From assembly GCF_016862795.1 (NCBI RefSeq), contig NZ_BONQ01000029.1, forward strand, positions 107,104-171,103: a stretch of 64,000 nucleotides of DNA, written 5' to 3'. A program made the position numbers and the translations under genes. Shown one piece after another: positions 1-8,013 of this stretch; position 1 is the first letter of the stretch; each line of letters starts with the position of its first letter. The stretch comes from Dactylosporangium siamense. Its GTDB lineage: Bacteria > Actinomycetota > Actinomycetes > Mycobacteriales > Micromonosporaceae. The notes under the pieces are model-generated. The model was given only the letters and a program-made list of their open reading frames with translations. It made no database searches and was not told the DNA's origin.

Positions 1-1
1 C

Positions 2-877
2 GGCCCCCGGGACCTGGCCGAGATCAGCCGGATCGCGCACCTGCTGGGGTTCGTGGTGATCGCGAACCGGCGGCACACGGACCTGTTCGAGTGGGGGCAG
101 CGCACCACGCCGTTCAACCTGTCCGCGGAGATCCAGCGCCGGCTGCTGCCGGGCGCGTTCACCTGCGAGGCCGGGGCCTTCACCCTGTCGGGGTGGCTGG
201 AGCCGGCGGCGAGCATCGGCGGGGACACCTTCGACTACACCCTCGCCCGGCATGTGCTGCATTTCAGCGTCACCGACGCGATGGGCCACGGCGTCGCGAG
301 CGCGCTGACCGCCACCCTGGGGGTGGGCAGCCTGCGCAACAGCCGCCGCCGCGGGCTGGGCCTGCCCGAGCAGGCCGGCGCCGCCAACGCCGCGGTGGCC
401 GAGCACGCCGGGCCCACGAGCACGTTCGTGACCGCGGTGCTCGGCCAGGTCGACCTGCCCACCGGGGTCTGCCAGCTGGTCAACGCGGGCCATCTGCCGC
501 CGCTGCTGATCCGCGACGGTGACGTGCGGCCGGTGGAGACGCCGCGCAACTTCCCGCTGGGCATGGTCCCGGACGCGACCTTCGCCGCCGGCGAGGTGAC
601 GTTGCTGCCCGGTGATCGCCTGGTGGTCGTCACCGACGGGATGCAGGAGCGCAGGGCGGCGGGGCTCGACCTGACCGCCGCGCTGCGGGCGATGGCCGAC
701 CTCCATCCGCGGGAGGCCGCCCGCGCCCTGGCCGACGCGGTGCTGGGCGTCGCCGGTCCGACCCTGGCCGACGACGCGACCCTGTTGATCATCGACTGGT
801 ACGGCGGGCACGGCCGGCTCAGGCGCAGTTCCGCCGGCGCCGACCTGGCCCGCGCCAGCGCGCCGCTGCCCGGTTGA
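2..877 (+). CDS. PP2C/SpoIIE-type serine phosphatase, 5' end outside window
   Basis: Likely a SpoIIE/RsbU-like phosphatase that dephosphorylates STAS-domain anti-sigma antagonists. The frame is open back to base 2, so the start lies upstream; the visible 291 residues begin in a helical linker before the phosphatase fold. Visible family marks are AAEIQRRLLPG-type entry (here LSAEIQRRLLPG), GGDTFDY for the first metal-binding aspartate, DAMGHG for the second, VNAGHLPPLL, and DDATLLIID at the C terminus. The next gene, on the opposite strand with its 3' end 3 bp away, is a STAS protein, a natural substrate. I infer a partner-switching role; the true sensor domain, if any, is outside the window. 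Confidence 0.85.
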   Translation, partial: GPRDLAEISRIAHLLGFVVIANRRHTDLFEWGQRTTPFNLSAEIQRRLLPGAFTCEAGAFTLSGWLEPAASIGGDTFDYTLARHVLHFSVTDAMGHGVASALTATLGVGSLRNSRRRGLGLPEQAGAANAAVAEHAGPTSTFVTAVLGQVDLPTGVCQLVNAGHLPPLLIRDGDVRPVETPRNFPLGMVPDATFAAGEVTLLPGDRLVVVTDGMQERRAAGLDLTAALRAMADLHPREAARALADAVLGVAGPTLADDATLLIIDWYGGHGRLRRSSAGADLARASAPLPG

Positions 878-880
878 CGG

Positions 881-1240
881 TCAGCCCGCCCCGTCCGCCA
901 TGACGAGGCCGTCCTCGGCCGCCGCGACGGTGTCGTAGACGTCGACGATGCGCTGCACCGAGGTCAGCTCGAACACCTGCCGCACGATCGGCTGCGGGGC
1001 GGCCAGGCACAGCAGACCGGCCCGCTGCCGCAGCGTCCTGGACACCGACACGAGCGTGCCCAGGGCGCTGGAGTCGATCAGCCGCACACCGGCGAGGTCG
1101 AGCACGATCCGCAGCGCGCCGCCGTCCATCTCCAGCTCGAGGCAGGTCCGCAACTGGGGCACCGTGGCCAGGTCCAGCACCCCGGCCGCCACCACGACCG
1201 TGCAACCGCGGCCCGGCCGGGTCGACAACGACAGGTCCAC
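881..1240 (-). CDS. STAS-domain anti-sigma factor antagonist
   Basis: A single STAS domain of 119 residues, GTG start at 1240. Proteins of this family bind RsbW-type kinases when unphosphorylated and so release a sigma factor. The signature LAGVRLIDSSALGTLV is present, with D56-S57-S58; Ser58 corresponds to the usual phosphorylated serine of SpoIIAA/RsbV. It ends tail-to-tail against the PP2C phosphatase gene, which could dephosphorylate it. No sigma factor gene is visible nearby, so its target is unknown. Family assignment is firm; the pathway is inference. Confidence 0.88.
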   Translation of the reverse strand: MDLSLSTRPGRGCTVVVAAGVLDLATVPQLRTCLELEMDGGALRIVLDLAGVRLIDSSALGTLVSVSRTLRQRAGLLCLAAPQPIVRQVFELTSVQRIVDVYDTVAAAEDGLVMADGAG

Positions 1241-1319
1241 GCACGGTCTCCAATCACTGCGCCCGCCTACCGCGTCACCATAGTCACATCCGGGCGCGGT
1301 CGGCCCTGGGACGCGGCGA

Positions 1320-1532
1320 CTACCGGCCGGCCGTGCCGTGCGTGCAGTGCTGGCGCAACGGGGCCATGCAGCGTGCGTGTGAGGAGTCGATGAGCGTCCT
1401 GGCCCGTTCCAGCAGCGCTGCGGAGGCGCGGCGGCGCTCTGCGAGCCGCTCGGCCGCGGCCCGCGCGGAGGTCACCGGGTCGTGCCGCGGCGGTGCGGCA
1501 AGTTGGCCGGTGAGGATGTCGTCGGAGATCAT
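1320..1532 (-). CDS. Small Arg/Ala-rich hypothetical protein
   Basis: A 70-residue reading frame with ATG at 1532 and a good ribosome binding site (GAGGGGAG, 5 bases upstream). The product is basic and predicted mostly helical (residues 20-55 rich in Ala, Arg, Glu), with two cysteines and two histidines in the last 17 residues. I do not recognise a family. It is divergent from the response regulator at 1587, so the two may share the 54-bp promoter region. The Shine-Dalgarno is the main reason to call it; it could also be spurious. Confidence 0.45.
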   Translation of the reverse strand: MISDDILTGQLAAPPRHDPVTSARAAAERLAERRRASAALLERARTLIDSSHARCMAPLRQHCTHGTAGR

Positions 1533-1586
1533 GGCTGCTCCCCTCGCTGGTGGGCGAGTCGTCCGTTACGGTGATACGTTGCGCAG

Positions 1587-2342
1587 ATGGGTGCGGGGTC
1601 GCCGGACCATGGCGAGCAGATCAACACGCCGGCCGGCCGCGAGCCGTTGCAGGCCGAGGTGAGCCGGCCCCTGGTGGCGATCGTCGACGACGAGCCGGAC
1701 CTCCTGGCGATGGCGGAGACCTACCTGCGCCGCGACGGCTTCCAGGTGGTGACCGCCGGCGACGCCAGGACCGCCGCCGCCGTCCTGCGGCAACGCCCAG
1801 TCGACCTGCTCGTGCTGGACCTCATGCTGCCCGACGGCAACGGCCTGGACTTCCTGCGCGGCGTCCGCGCCGGCCGGCACCTCCCGGTGATCATCCTGAC
1901 CGGACGCACCACCGAGCAGGAGCGGGTCGTCGGCCTCGAGCTGGGCGCGGACGACTACATGGTCAAGCCGTTCTCATTGCCGGAGCTCGCGGCCCGTATC
2001 CGGGCCGTCCTGCGCCGCACCTACCCGCAGCCGGCGGTCCGCCTGCTGGAGCTCGGCGATCTCGTCGTCGACCTGCAGGCCAGGGAGGTCACCGTCGGGC
2101 CGGCGGCGGTCGAGCTCACGCCGCTGGAATACGGGCTGCTGGCGCAGCTCGCGGCCGCACCCCGGCGGGTGTTCACGACCGGGCAGCTCCTGGCCGCCGT
2201 GTGGGGGTCGGACCCGTCGGTGCAGAGCCCGTCGTCGGTGACCGAACACGTGTACCGGCTGCGGCGCAAGCTCGCCGCCACCGGCGGGTCCGTCCCGCAG
2301 ATCACCACCGTCCGCGGCTCCGGATACCGGCTGGACCCGTGA
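1587..2342 (+). CDS. OmpR/PhoB-family response regulator
   Basis: Two-component DNA-binding response regulator of 251 residues. The receiver domain (about 28-140) has acidic pocket D34/D35, phospho-acceptor D78 in LLVLDLMLPDG, T105 and K127. The C-terminal winged helix (about 155-250) ends in ITTVRGSGYRLDP, typical of OmpR-type output. The ATG at 1587 has a weak ribosome binding site and adds about 25 residues before the receiver; a GTG at 1659 is an alternative start. The stop overlaps the GTG of the histidine kinase (GTGA, 2339-2342), so the pair is translationally coupled and presumably cognate. Confidence 0.9.
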   Translation: MGAGSPDHGEQINTPAGREPLQAEVSRPLVAIVDDEPDLLAMAETYLRRDGFQVVTAGDARTAAAVLRQRPVDLLVLDLMLPDGNGLDFLRGVRAGRHLPVIILTGRTTEQERVVGLELGADDYMVKPFSLPELAARIRAVLRRTYPQPAVRLLELGDLVVDLQAREVTVGPAAVELTPLEYGLLAQLAAAPRRVFTTGQLLAAVWGSDPSVQSPSSVTEHVYRLRRKLAATGGSVPQITTVRGSGYRLDP

Positions 2343-4027
2343 CCCGCCCGACGGACGTCGACGACCTCGACTACCGGCGGATGTTCGAGCAGGCCCCGTC
2401 GCCGTACCTGATCATGACCGCGGACTTCACGATCGTCACGGTGAACACCGCCTACGCCGAAGCCACCATGATCGACAGGGACGCGGTGGCCGGCCGGTAC
2501 ATGTTCGACATCTTCCCCGACAACCCCGACGACCCGAACGCCGACGGCGTGCGCAACCTGCGCCGCAGCCTGCAGGCCGTCGTCGAGACCCGCCGCCCGG
2601 ACGCGATGCCGGCGCAACGCTACGACGTGCGGACCGAGGACGGCGGTTTCGTCCTGCGGTACTGGAGCCCGGTCAACACCCCCGTCCTGCGCGACGACGG
2701 CAGCGTCGCGTTCATCATCCACCGGGTGCAGGACGTCACCGACCTCGTCGAGGCCCGCCGGCACGACCACGACCACGACCGCGACGAGCGCACCGAGGTG
2801 CTGCGGACCCGCGTCGAGCAGATGGAGGCGGACCTGTTCACCCGCGCCGGCGACCTGCAACGCGCCAACCGTGAGCTGCGGGAGGTCAACGACGAGCTGG
2901 CCGCGGCCACCGCGGAGCTGCGCGCACAGCAGGAGGCCAAGGACCGCTTCATCGCGGTGCTGTCGCACGAGCTCCGCAACCCCCTCGCGGCCGCCCGTGC
3001 CGCCCTCGACGTGCTCGCCCTGGACGTCGCCGGGCACCCGGCCAGCGCGGTGCTGGACCGGCAGCTCACCGCCCTGACCCGGTTGACCGACGATCTGCTG
3101 GACGCCGCCCGCCTCGTCTCCGGCCGGCAGCGGGTCGTGCGGCGGCCGCTGGACCTCGCCGACCTGGTGGAGGCCGGCGTCCAGGACGTCGCGGCCGCGC
3201 ACCCGGACCGCGCCGCACCGGCGGTCACCGTGCCCGCCACCCCGACGATCGTCACCGGTGACCAGGTCCGGCTGGTCCAGATGATCGCCAACCTGGTCGA
3301 CAACACGTACAAGCACACCCCGCCCGGCACGACGGTCACGGTCGACCTCGACGTCGTCGGGGCCCAGGCCCGGCTGTGTGTCCGCGACGCGGGACCCGGC
3401 TTTCCCGCCACCGCCGGCCCCCGGCTGTTCGAGATGTTCACCCGGGCCGTCGTCGGTGACCAAGCGCCCGCCGGCCTCGGCCTGGGCCTCGCGGTCGTGC
3501 GCGGCATCGTGGAGCTGCACGACGGGACCGTGACCGCGCACAGCGACGGCCCCGGCCACGGCGCCGCCTTCACGGTCCACGTCCCGCTCGCCGACGCGCC
3601 CCACCGCGACAGCGCGCCACCACCGACCGGCCCGGGCCGGTCGCCGCTGCGGATCCTGCTCATCGACGACAACGCCGACCTCGCCGACATGTACCGGCGG
3701 CTGCTCGAACGGCACGGAGACACGGTCACCGTGGCCACCACCGCCGTGGACGCGCTGCGGGTGGCGGGGCGCGGCACCTTCGACCTGATCCTGTGCGACC
3801 TGGTGCTGGGCGACGACCTGAACGGCTACGACGTCGTCGCCCGGCTCCGTAGCAGTGACCTGCACCGGCACACCCGCATCGTGGCCGTCTCCGGTCACAG
3901 CCAGGACGCCGACCGCCGCGCCAGCCGGGCCGCCGGCTTCGACGCCCATCTCGCCAAGCCCTTGCAGCTGGAGCAGCTCGACCGCCTGCTCGAAGCCTGG
4001 ACCGCCGCCGGCGACCGGCTGAGCTAG
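2339..4027 (+). CDS. Hybrid sensor histidine kinase (PAS-HisKA-HATPase-REC)
   Basis: A 562-residue soluble kinase with no membrane segment, so it probably senses a cytoplasmic cue. Order: PAS domain (about 10-135), His/Asp-rich linker and coiled coil (140-205), HisKA with H210 in SHELRNPLA, HATPase_c with N322 in the N box, RDAGPGF (349-355) and GLGLGLA (379-385), then a receiver domain (435-555) with D443/D444 and phospho-acceptor D487. A C-terminal receiver suggests a phosphorelay or self-inhibition besides phosphotransfer to the upstream OmpR-type regulator. The start is the GTG overlapping that regulator's stop. Its TAG lies in a CTAG palindrome that also supplies the stop of the converging CheR-like gene. 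Confidence 0.92.
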   Translation: MTRPTDVDDLDYRRMFEQAPSPYLIMTADFTIVTVNTAYAEATMIDRDAVAGRYMFDIFPDNPDDPNADGVRNLRRSLQAVVETRRPDAMPAQRYDVRTEDGGFVLRYWSPVNTPVLRDDGSVAFIIHRVQDVTDLVEARRHDHDHDRDERTEVLRTRVEQMEADLFTRAGDLQRANRELREVNDELAAATAELRAQQEAKDRFIAVLSHELRNPLAAARAALDVLALDVAGHPASAVLDRQLTALTRLTDDLLDAARLVSGRQRVVRRPLDLADLVEAGVQDVAAAHPDRAAPAVTVPATPTIVTGDQVRLVQMIANLVDNTYKHTPPGTTVTVDLDVVGAQARLCVRDAGPGFPATAGPRLFEMFTRAVVGDQAPAGLGLGLAVVRGIVELHDGTVTAHSDGPGHGAAFTVHVPLADAPHRDSAPPPTGPGRSPLRILLIDDNADLADMYRRLLERHGDTVTVATTAVDALRVAGRGTFDLILCDLVLGDDLNGYDVVARLRSSDLHRHTRIVAVSGHSQDADRRASRAAGFDAHLAKPLQLEQLDRLLEAWTAAGDRLS

Positions 4028-5901
4028 GACCCCTCGACGAGCTCGGCCGGGTGCGCGGCGGTCTCCACCTCGCCCAACGCCTCCATCACCAGGATCACCC
4101 CGACCGCCCCGGCGACCTCGCTGGCCAGCGGGCTGCACACGACCCGCAGGCTCACGGTGCGGCCGCGACGGTTCACCGCGGTCATCGGCGGCGCCTGCAG
4201 CTGCTGCCCACCGGTGAGGACGTCACGGATCAGGGGACGCAGCTGGCCGGTCGGCAGACCGATGTCGATGTTGAGGAAGTGCTGGTTGACGGCCTCGTCG
4301 GAGCGCAGCCCCCACATGTCCTCGGCCCGGCGGTTCCACACCAGGATGTGCATCTCCCGGTTGAGGACCACGACCCCGGCCTGCAGGCTGGTCAGGACGG
4401 CGTCCATGAACGAGTTGGTGTCGTTGAGCTGGGTGGTGCGGTCGCGGAGCTCGTCGTTGATGGACTGCAGCTCGTCGTTCGTCGACTGCAGCTCCTCATT
4501 CATCGTCTCCAGCTCCTCGTTGGTGGACTGGAGCTCCTCATTGGTCGTCTCCAGCTCCTCGACCGTGGACTGTAGCTCCTCGTTCGTGGTCTCCAGCTCC
4601 TCGTTGGTGGACTGCAGCTCCTCGTAGGCGGTCTCCAGCTGGCGGTTGGCGATCTCCAGCTCGTCCTGCAGCCGCCGGGCCGCGGTCATGTCCTGGAAGA
4701 TGATGACGACGCCGAGCAGCGCGGCGTCGGAGTCGACGAGCGGGTTGATCTGGACGTTGAGGTTGACGACATCGCCGGACCCGTTGGCCAGGTCAATATT
4801 GTCGATCTTCACTACCCGCCGCTCCAACTGTGCCTGCTCGATGTATCCGCGCAGCTCCACCGGTCGGTACGACAGGTCCAGGTCGCGGAACGGCCGGCCG
4901 ATGTCCCGCGGCGACACCCCGAACAGGCTCTCGGCGTGCCGGTTGGTGAGCGCGACGAGCCCGTCCGCGGTCACCACGACCTGCGCGACCGGGCTGGCAT
5001 GGAACGCCTCGTTGCGCAACCGGTCCAGCGCGTGCATCTCGGGCCTGGGCGGCGGCGGATAGGTGTCGGCGAAGTAGGCGCTGCCGTTGGCCATCGGCCG
5101 GGCGACCTTGTGGAACATCCGCCGCTTCAGGTCGATCGGGGCGAACATGCTGGCGTGGCTGAGCAGCATCTCGGCCTTGCCGAGGAACAGCACGCCGTTG
5201 GGCGCGAGCGCGAAATGGAACCGGGACAGGATGCGGGTCTGCGTCTCGGCGTTGAAGTACATCAGCGCGTTGCGGCACACCAGCAGATCGATGCGGGAGA
5301 TCGGGGCGTCCTGGACGAGGTCGTTGCGGCCGAAGATCACCGAGCGCCGCAGGTCCTTGCGGAAGACGTACCGCCCCGCGGTGGGCTCGAAATACCGCTC
5401 GACCAGCTCCCGCGGCACGGTCTGCAGGTCACGCTCGGTGTAGATGGCCTGCCGGGCGTGCGCGAGGCTCTCCTCGTCGACGTCCGTGGCGTAGATCTTG
5501 ACCCGCTCCCGGAACGCCTCGATCCCCAGCGCCTCCGCCAGGACGATGGCGAGGGTGTAGGTCTCCTCGCCGGAGGCGCATCCGGCGCTCCACACCCGGA
5601 ACGTGCCGTCGTGCTGGGAAAGCAGGCCGGGCAGCACCCGCTGGCTCAGCGCGGACCAGGCGTCCGTGTCGCGGAAGAACGCCGTCACGTTGATGAGGAC
5701 CGTGTTGAACAGCGCGGTGAACTCATCCGGGTGGACCTGGAGATGGTCCAGGTAGTCACTGTAGTCGTGCAGATCGACCTGGGCCATCCGGCGGTCGACG
5801 CGGCGCATGAGACTCGAACGCTTGTAGCCGGTGAAGTCGAAGCCGCGGGCCTCTTTGAGATACACCAGCAGCGCTTCGAAGTCCGGATTCGTCTCGGTCA
5901 C
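4024..5901 (-). CDS. CheR-type methyltransferase with PAS domains and long coiled coil
   Basis: A 625-residue protein. The CheR part (about 1-270) carries the all-alpha N-terminal domain, NVTAFFRD (71-78), the SAM-binding WSAGCASGEETYTLA (104-118) and NALMYF (211-216). A PAS domain (about 300-420), a coiled coil built of repeated EELQSTNEELETTN units (about 430-505) and a second PAS (about 515-610) follow. This order is that of CheB-CheR-PAS fusions, here with CheB as a separate gene two genes upstream. There is no flagellar or classical chemotaxis gene in view, so the methylated target is unknown. Start: GTG at 5901, 7 bases after GGAAGGA; the adjacent GTG at 5904 is possible. Confidence 0.88.
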   Translation of the reverse strand: MTETNPDFEALLVYLKEARGFDFTGYKRSSLMRRVDRRMAQVDLHDYSDYLDHLQVHPDEFTALFNTVLINVTAFFRDTDAWSALSQRVLPGLLSQHDGTFRVWSAGCASGEETYTLAIVLAEALGIEAFRERVKIYATDVDEESLAHARQAIYTERDLQTVPRELVERYFEPTAGRYVFRKDLRRSVIFGRNDLVQDAPISRIDLLVCRNALMYFNAETQTRILSRFHFALAPNGVLFLGKAEMLLSHASMFAPIDLKRRMFHKVARPMANGSAYFADTYPPPPRPEMHALDRLRNEAFHASPVAQVVVTADGLVALTNRHAESLFGVSPRDIGRPFRDLDLSYRPVELRGYIEQAQLERRVVKIDNIDLANGSGDVVNLNVQINPLVDSDAALLGVVIIFQDMTAARRLQDELEIANRQLETAYEELQSTNEELETTNEELQSTVEELETTNEELQSTNEELETMNEELQSTNDELQSINDELRDRTTQLNDTNSFMDAVLTSLQAGVVVLNREMHILVWNRRAEDMWGLRSDEAVNQHFLNIDIGLPTGQLRPLIRDVLTGGQQLQAPPMTAVNRRGRTVSLRVVCSPLASEVAGAVGVILVMEALGEVETAAHPAELVEGS

Positions 5902-5935
5902 CACTGCGTCCTTCCGCGTCGGCCTGACCGCTACG

Positions 5936-6670
5936 TTATCGTCCCGCGCGCATCCGCAGCGTCGCCCATACCACCTTGCCGCCCGGCGCCTCGAGGAATC
6001 CCCAGGACGTGGCGACACCTTCGACAACCAGCAGCCCACGCCCGGACTCGAAATCGTCGTCGGCGGTGATCCTGCGCGGTGGCAGCCGGCTCTGGTCGCG
6101 AACGGCGATGTGCAGATAGCGCTGCCGCACCGCGATCGTGACCGTGCAGGCGGTCCGTGCGTGCAGGACCACGTTGGCGACCAGCTCGGTCACGATCAGC
6201 GCGGCGTCGTCGGCCAGGTACTCCAGCCCCCAACGCCCGCAGAACCGGTCGACGAGCTCCCGCGCGCCCGCGGTCGCCGCCGGGCCCGGCGGCAGGTCGA
6301 CCTCGGCAAAGGCCGGCGCGGGGTGGTCGGCGTGCGCGGCAAGCGCCTCGGCACGCGACGCGAACGCCGGCACCTGCCGGGCCACCACCATCGTGCCCAG
6401 CCGCCGGGCGAGCGAAGGCGACGGGCCGCACAGCATCACCGGCACCCCGACTGCCTCACCCTGCCGCACCAGCGCCGGAAACGCCGTCAGGGTGATGTCG
6501 TCCTCGATGCCGAGCCCGCTCACGTCGATGAGCACCAGCTCCGGCCGGTCCGCGAGGGCCTTGAGCACGGCGGCGCGCAGCTGCGGCGCCGTGGCATGAC
6601 CGAGCATCCCGCGGACCGTGACGTGGCACACCGGGAAGTCCCGCTCCAGGAAACACGTCAGACCCGTCAT
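5936..6670 (-). CDS. STAS domain fused to RsbW-like ATPase
   Basis: 244 residues: an N-terminal STAS-like domain (about 5-110) followed by a GHKL ATPase of the anti-sigma/RsbW type (about 130-240). The ATPase has the N box TELVANVVLH with N166, D192, and a glycine-rich ESGRGLLVVEG. In the STAS half the usual D-S-S-G-L phosphorylation site reads IEDDITL, so the phosphorylatable serine seems lost. A switch protein fused to its own kinase suggests built-in self-control. The ATG overlaps the stop of cheB (ATGA, 6667-6670) and the CheR gene begins 34 bp after its stop, so the three form one operon. Confidence 0.85.
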   Translation of the reverse strand: MTGLTCFLERDFPVCHVTVRGMLGHATAPQLRAAVLKALADRPELVLIDVSGLGIEDDITLTAFPALVRQGEAVGVPVMLCGPSPSLARRLGTMVVARQVPAFASRAEALAAHADHPAPAFAEVDLPPGPAATAGARELVDRFCGRWGLEYLADDAALIVTELVANVVLHARTACTVTIAVRQRYLHIAVRDQSRLPPRRITADDDFESGRGLLVVEGVATSWGFLEAPGGKVVWATLRMRAGR

Positions 6671-7692
6671 GGCTCACCGGTCACCGGGGTCTTGTCCTCG
6701 ATCGACCCGAGCTGGTCGATGAGCTGGCGGATCACCCGCCCCGCGTCCTCGGCGTCGCGACCGACCTCGTTGTACCGCTCGGCGGTCGTCCTGCTGCCGC
6801 GGTTCCAGGCGGAATCCGCCATGCGCCGGCTCAGCGCGGCCTTCTCCTCCAGGCTGCGCAACGCCATCCACAGCGCGCCTTCCAGCACCTCACCCTGCTC
6901 CTCGAGCAGGCCCACCGCGCTCCACGCGTGCCCGACCCGGCAGCGGAATCTCGGCGGCCGGTGGTGGCCGGGCATCTCGAACAATGCCCCGTGGCAGCTC
7001 GGACAGCCGAACCCGGCCGGAATCCCGCCCGCGTCGGCGGCGGTCAGATCGTCCATGGCAACCATCGCGTCCTCCGCGTCCACCTGGGCGTCTCCGGATT
7101 GGGCGGCCGGGGCCGGGCCCGACATCCCGTCCAGCAGCTCAGCGAGCGCGGCGCCCATCGCGCCCACTGGCATGACTCGCGCATGCGGGACGAGTTCGGT
7201 GGCGTGGGCCGGCATTGAGGGATACAACGCCTCCGCCGGCGCCTGCACCAGACCGAACCCGCCGTGCTGCGTGATGGTGGCCAGTCCGAACGCGCCGTCG
7301 TCGCGGCTGCCGGACAGGACCACGCCGACGACGCCGCTCCCCCACGCCCGCGCGGCGGAACGGAACAGCGGGTCGATCGCCGGCCGGTGACCGTTCTCCG
7401 TCGGGCCGCGCGACAGCCGCAGGCGGCTGTCCGCCACCAGCACATGGAAGTTCGGCGGTGCGACGTAGACCGTCCCGGCCTCCAGCTGGCAACCGTCGGT
7501 CGCGTGCACGACCGGGTGCCGGCCCGCCCGCCGCAGGATGTGCGGCAGCGCGCTGGTGCCGGACCGGGGGATGTGCAGGACCACGCACACGGCGGCGTCG
7601 AGCTTGCCGGGCAGGCCGGCCACGAACGATCGCAGCGCCTCCACCCCGCCGGCTGAGGCACCGACCACGACGAGACCGCGCGGGTCACTCAC
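6667..7692 (-). CDS. CheB-type protein-glutamate methylesterase with zinc-ribbon-like tail
   Basis: 341 residues without an N-terminal receiver domain. The methylesterase domain (about 5-190) shows the triad S13 (GASAGG), H40 (VVLHIP) and D132 (LSGSRDDG). A C-terminal extension (about 215-335) has CPSCHG and a further Cys/His cluster (CRVGHAW), then a helical region. Stand-alone CheB proteins of this type occur with CheR-PAS partners in stress or developmental signalling. GTG start at 7692. It heads the operon cheB / STAS-ATPase / cheR-PAS. Methylesterase function is well supported; its substrate is not known. Confidence 0.88.
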   Translation of the reverse strand: MSDPRGLVVVGASAGGVEALRSFVAGLPGKLDAAVCVVLHIPRSGTSALPHILRRAGRHPVVHATDGCQLEAGTVYVAPPNFHVLVADSRLRLSRGPTENGHRPAIDPLFRSAARAWGSGVVGVVLSGSRDDGAFGLATITQHGGFGLVQAPAEALYPSMPAHATELVPHARVMPVGAMGAALAELLDGMSGPAPAAQSGDAQVDAEDAMVAMDDLTAADAGGIPAGFGCPSCHGALFEMPGHHRPPRFRCRVGHAWSAVGLLEEQGEVLEGALWMALRSLEEKAALSRRMADSAWNRGSRTTAERYNEVGRDAEDAGRVIRQLIDQLGSIEDKTPVTGEP

Positions 7693-7888
7693 CGCGCCGA
7701 CCGTTCACACTCGCGGACTCTACGCCCTCCGCGAAAACATACGACGCTCATCTCGATGCCATCTCTCCCGTACCGCGAGATGAGCCATAACGGCGTCACT
7801 GTGTTAGTCCACCTGCCCCGGTCCCACGGGCGGCAAACACCTCACCTCTTGACGACGTCGTCATGCGGCCACGCTACGCCTCCGGGCT

Positions 7889-7943
7889 TGACCTTCGGGC
7901 CTGACCTTCCGGGCCTGACCTTCCGGGCCTGACCTTCCGGGCT
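7889..7943. repeat. Four tandem 13-14-bp repeats (TGACCTTCCGGGCC)
   Basis: One 13-bp and three 14-bp copies of TGACCTTCCGGGCC follow each other directly, with part of a further unit before them. The array ends exactly where the MerR-type -35 element begins. Together with the operator and 5' leader this fills the 321-bp gap between cheB and the aldo/keto reductase; I see no gene there. Confidence 0.9.
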
Positions 7944-7973
7944 TGACCTGGAGTCCGCTCCAGGTCATAGCGT
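7943..7973 (+). promoter_or_regulatory. MerR-family promoter/operator with 19-bp spacer
   Basis: TTGACC (7943-7948) and TAGCGT (7968-7973) are separated by 19 bp, the over-long spacer that MerR-type activators untwist. The spacer region holds a perfect 9-bp inverted repeat, GACCTGGAG-N4-CTCCAGGTC (7945-7966), which matches the usual ACCTnnAG-type MerR/SoxR site in form. It lies 40 bp before the aldo/keto reductase start. No merR-like gene is present in the window, so the regulator would act in trans. Confidence 0.8.
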
Positions 7974-8013
7974 GCATGGGGTACCCGGCACGACGACGGC
8001 AAGGAGCAGCAGC

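Noticed and set aside
7889..7943. CRISPR-like short repeats.
   Set aside because: The units are 13-14 bp and directly adjacent with no unique spacers; a tandem repeat, not a CRISPR array.
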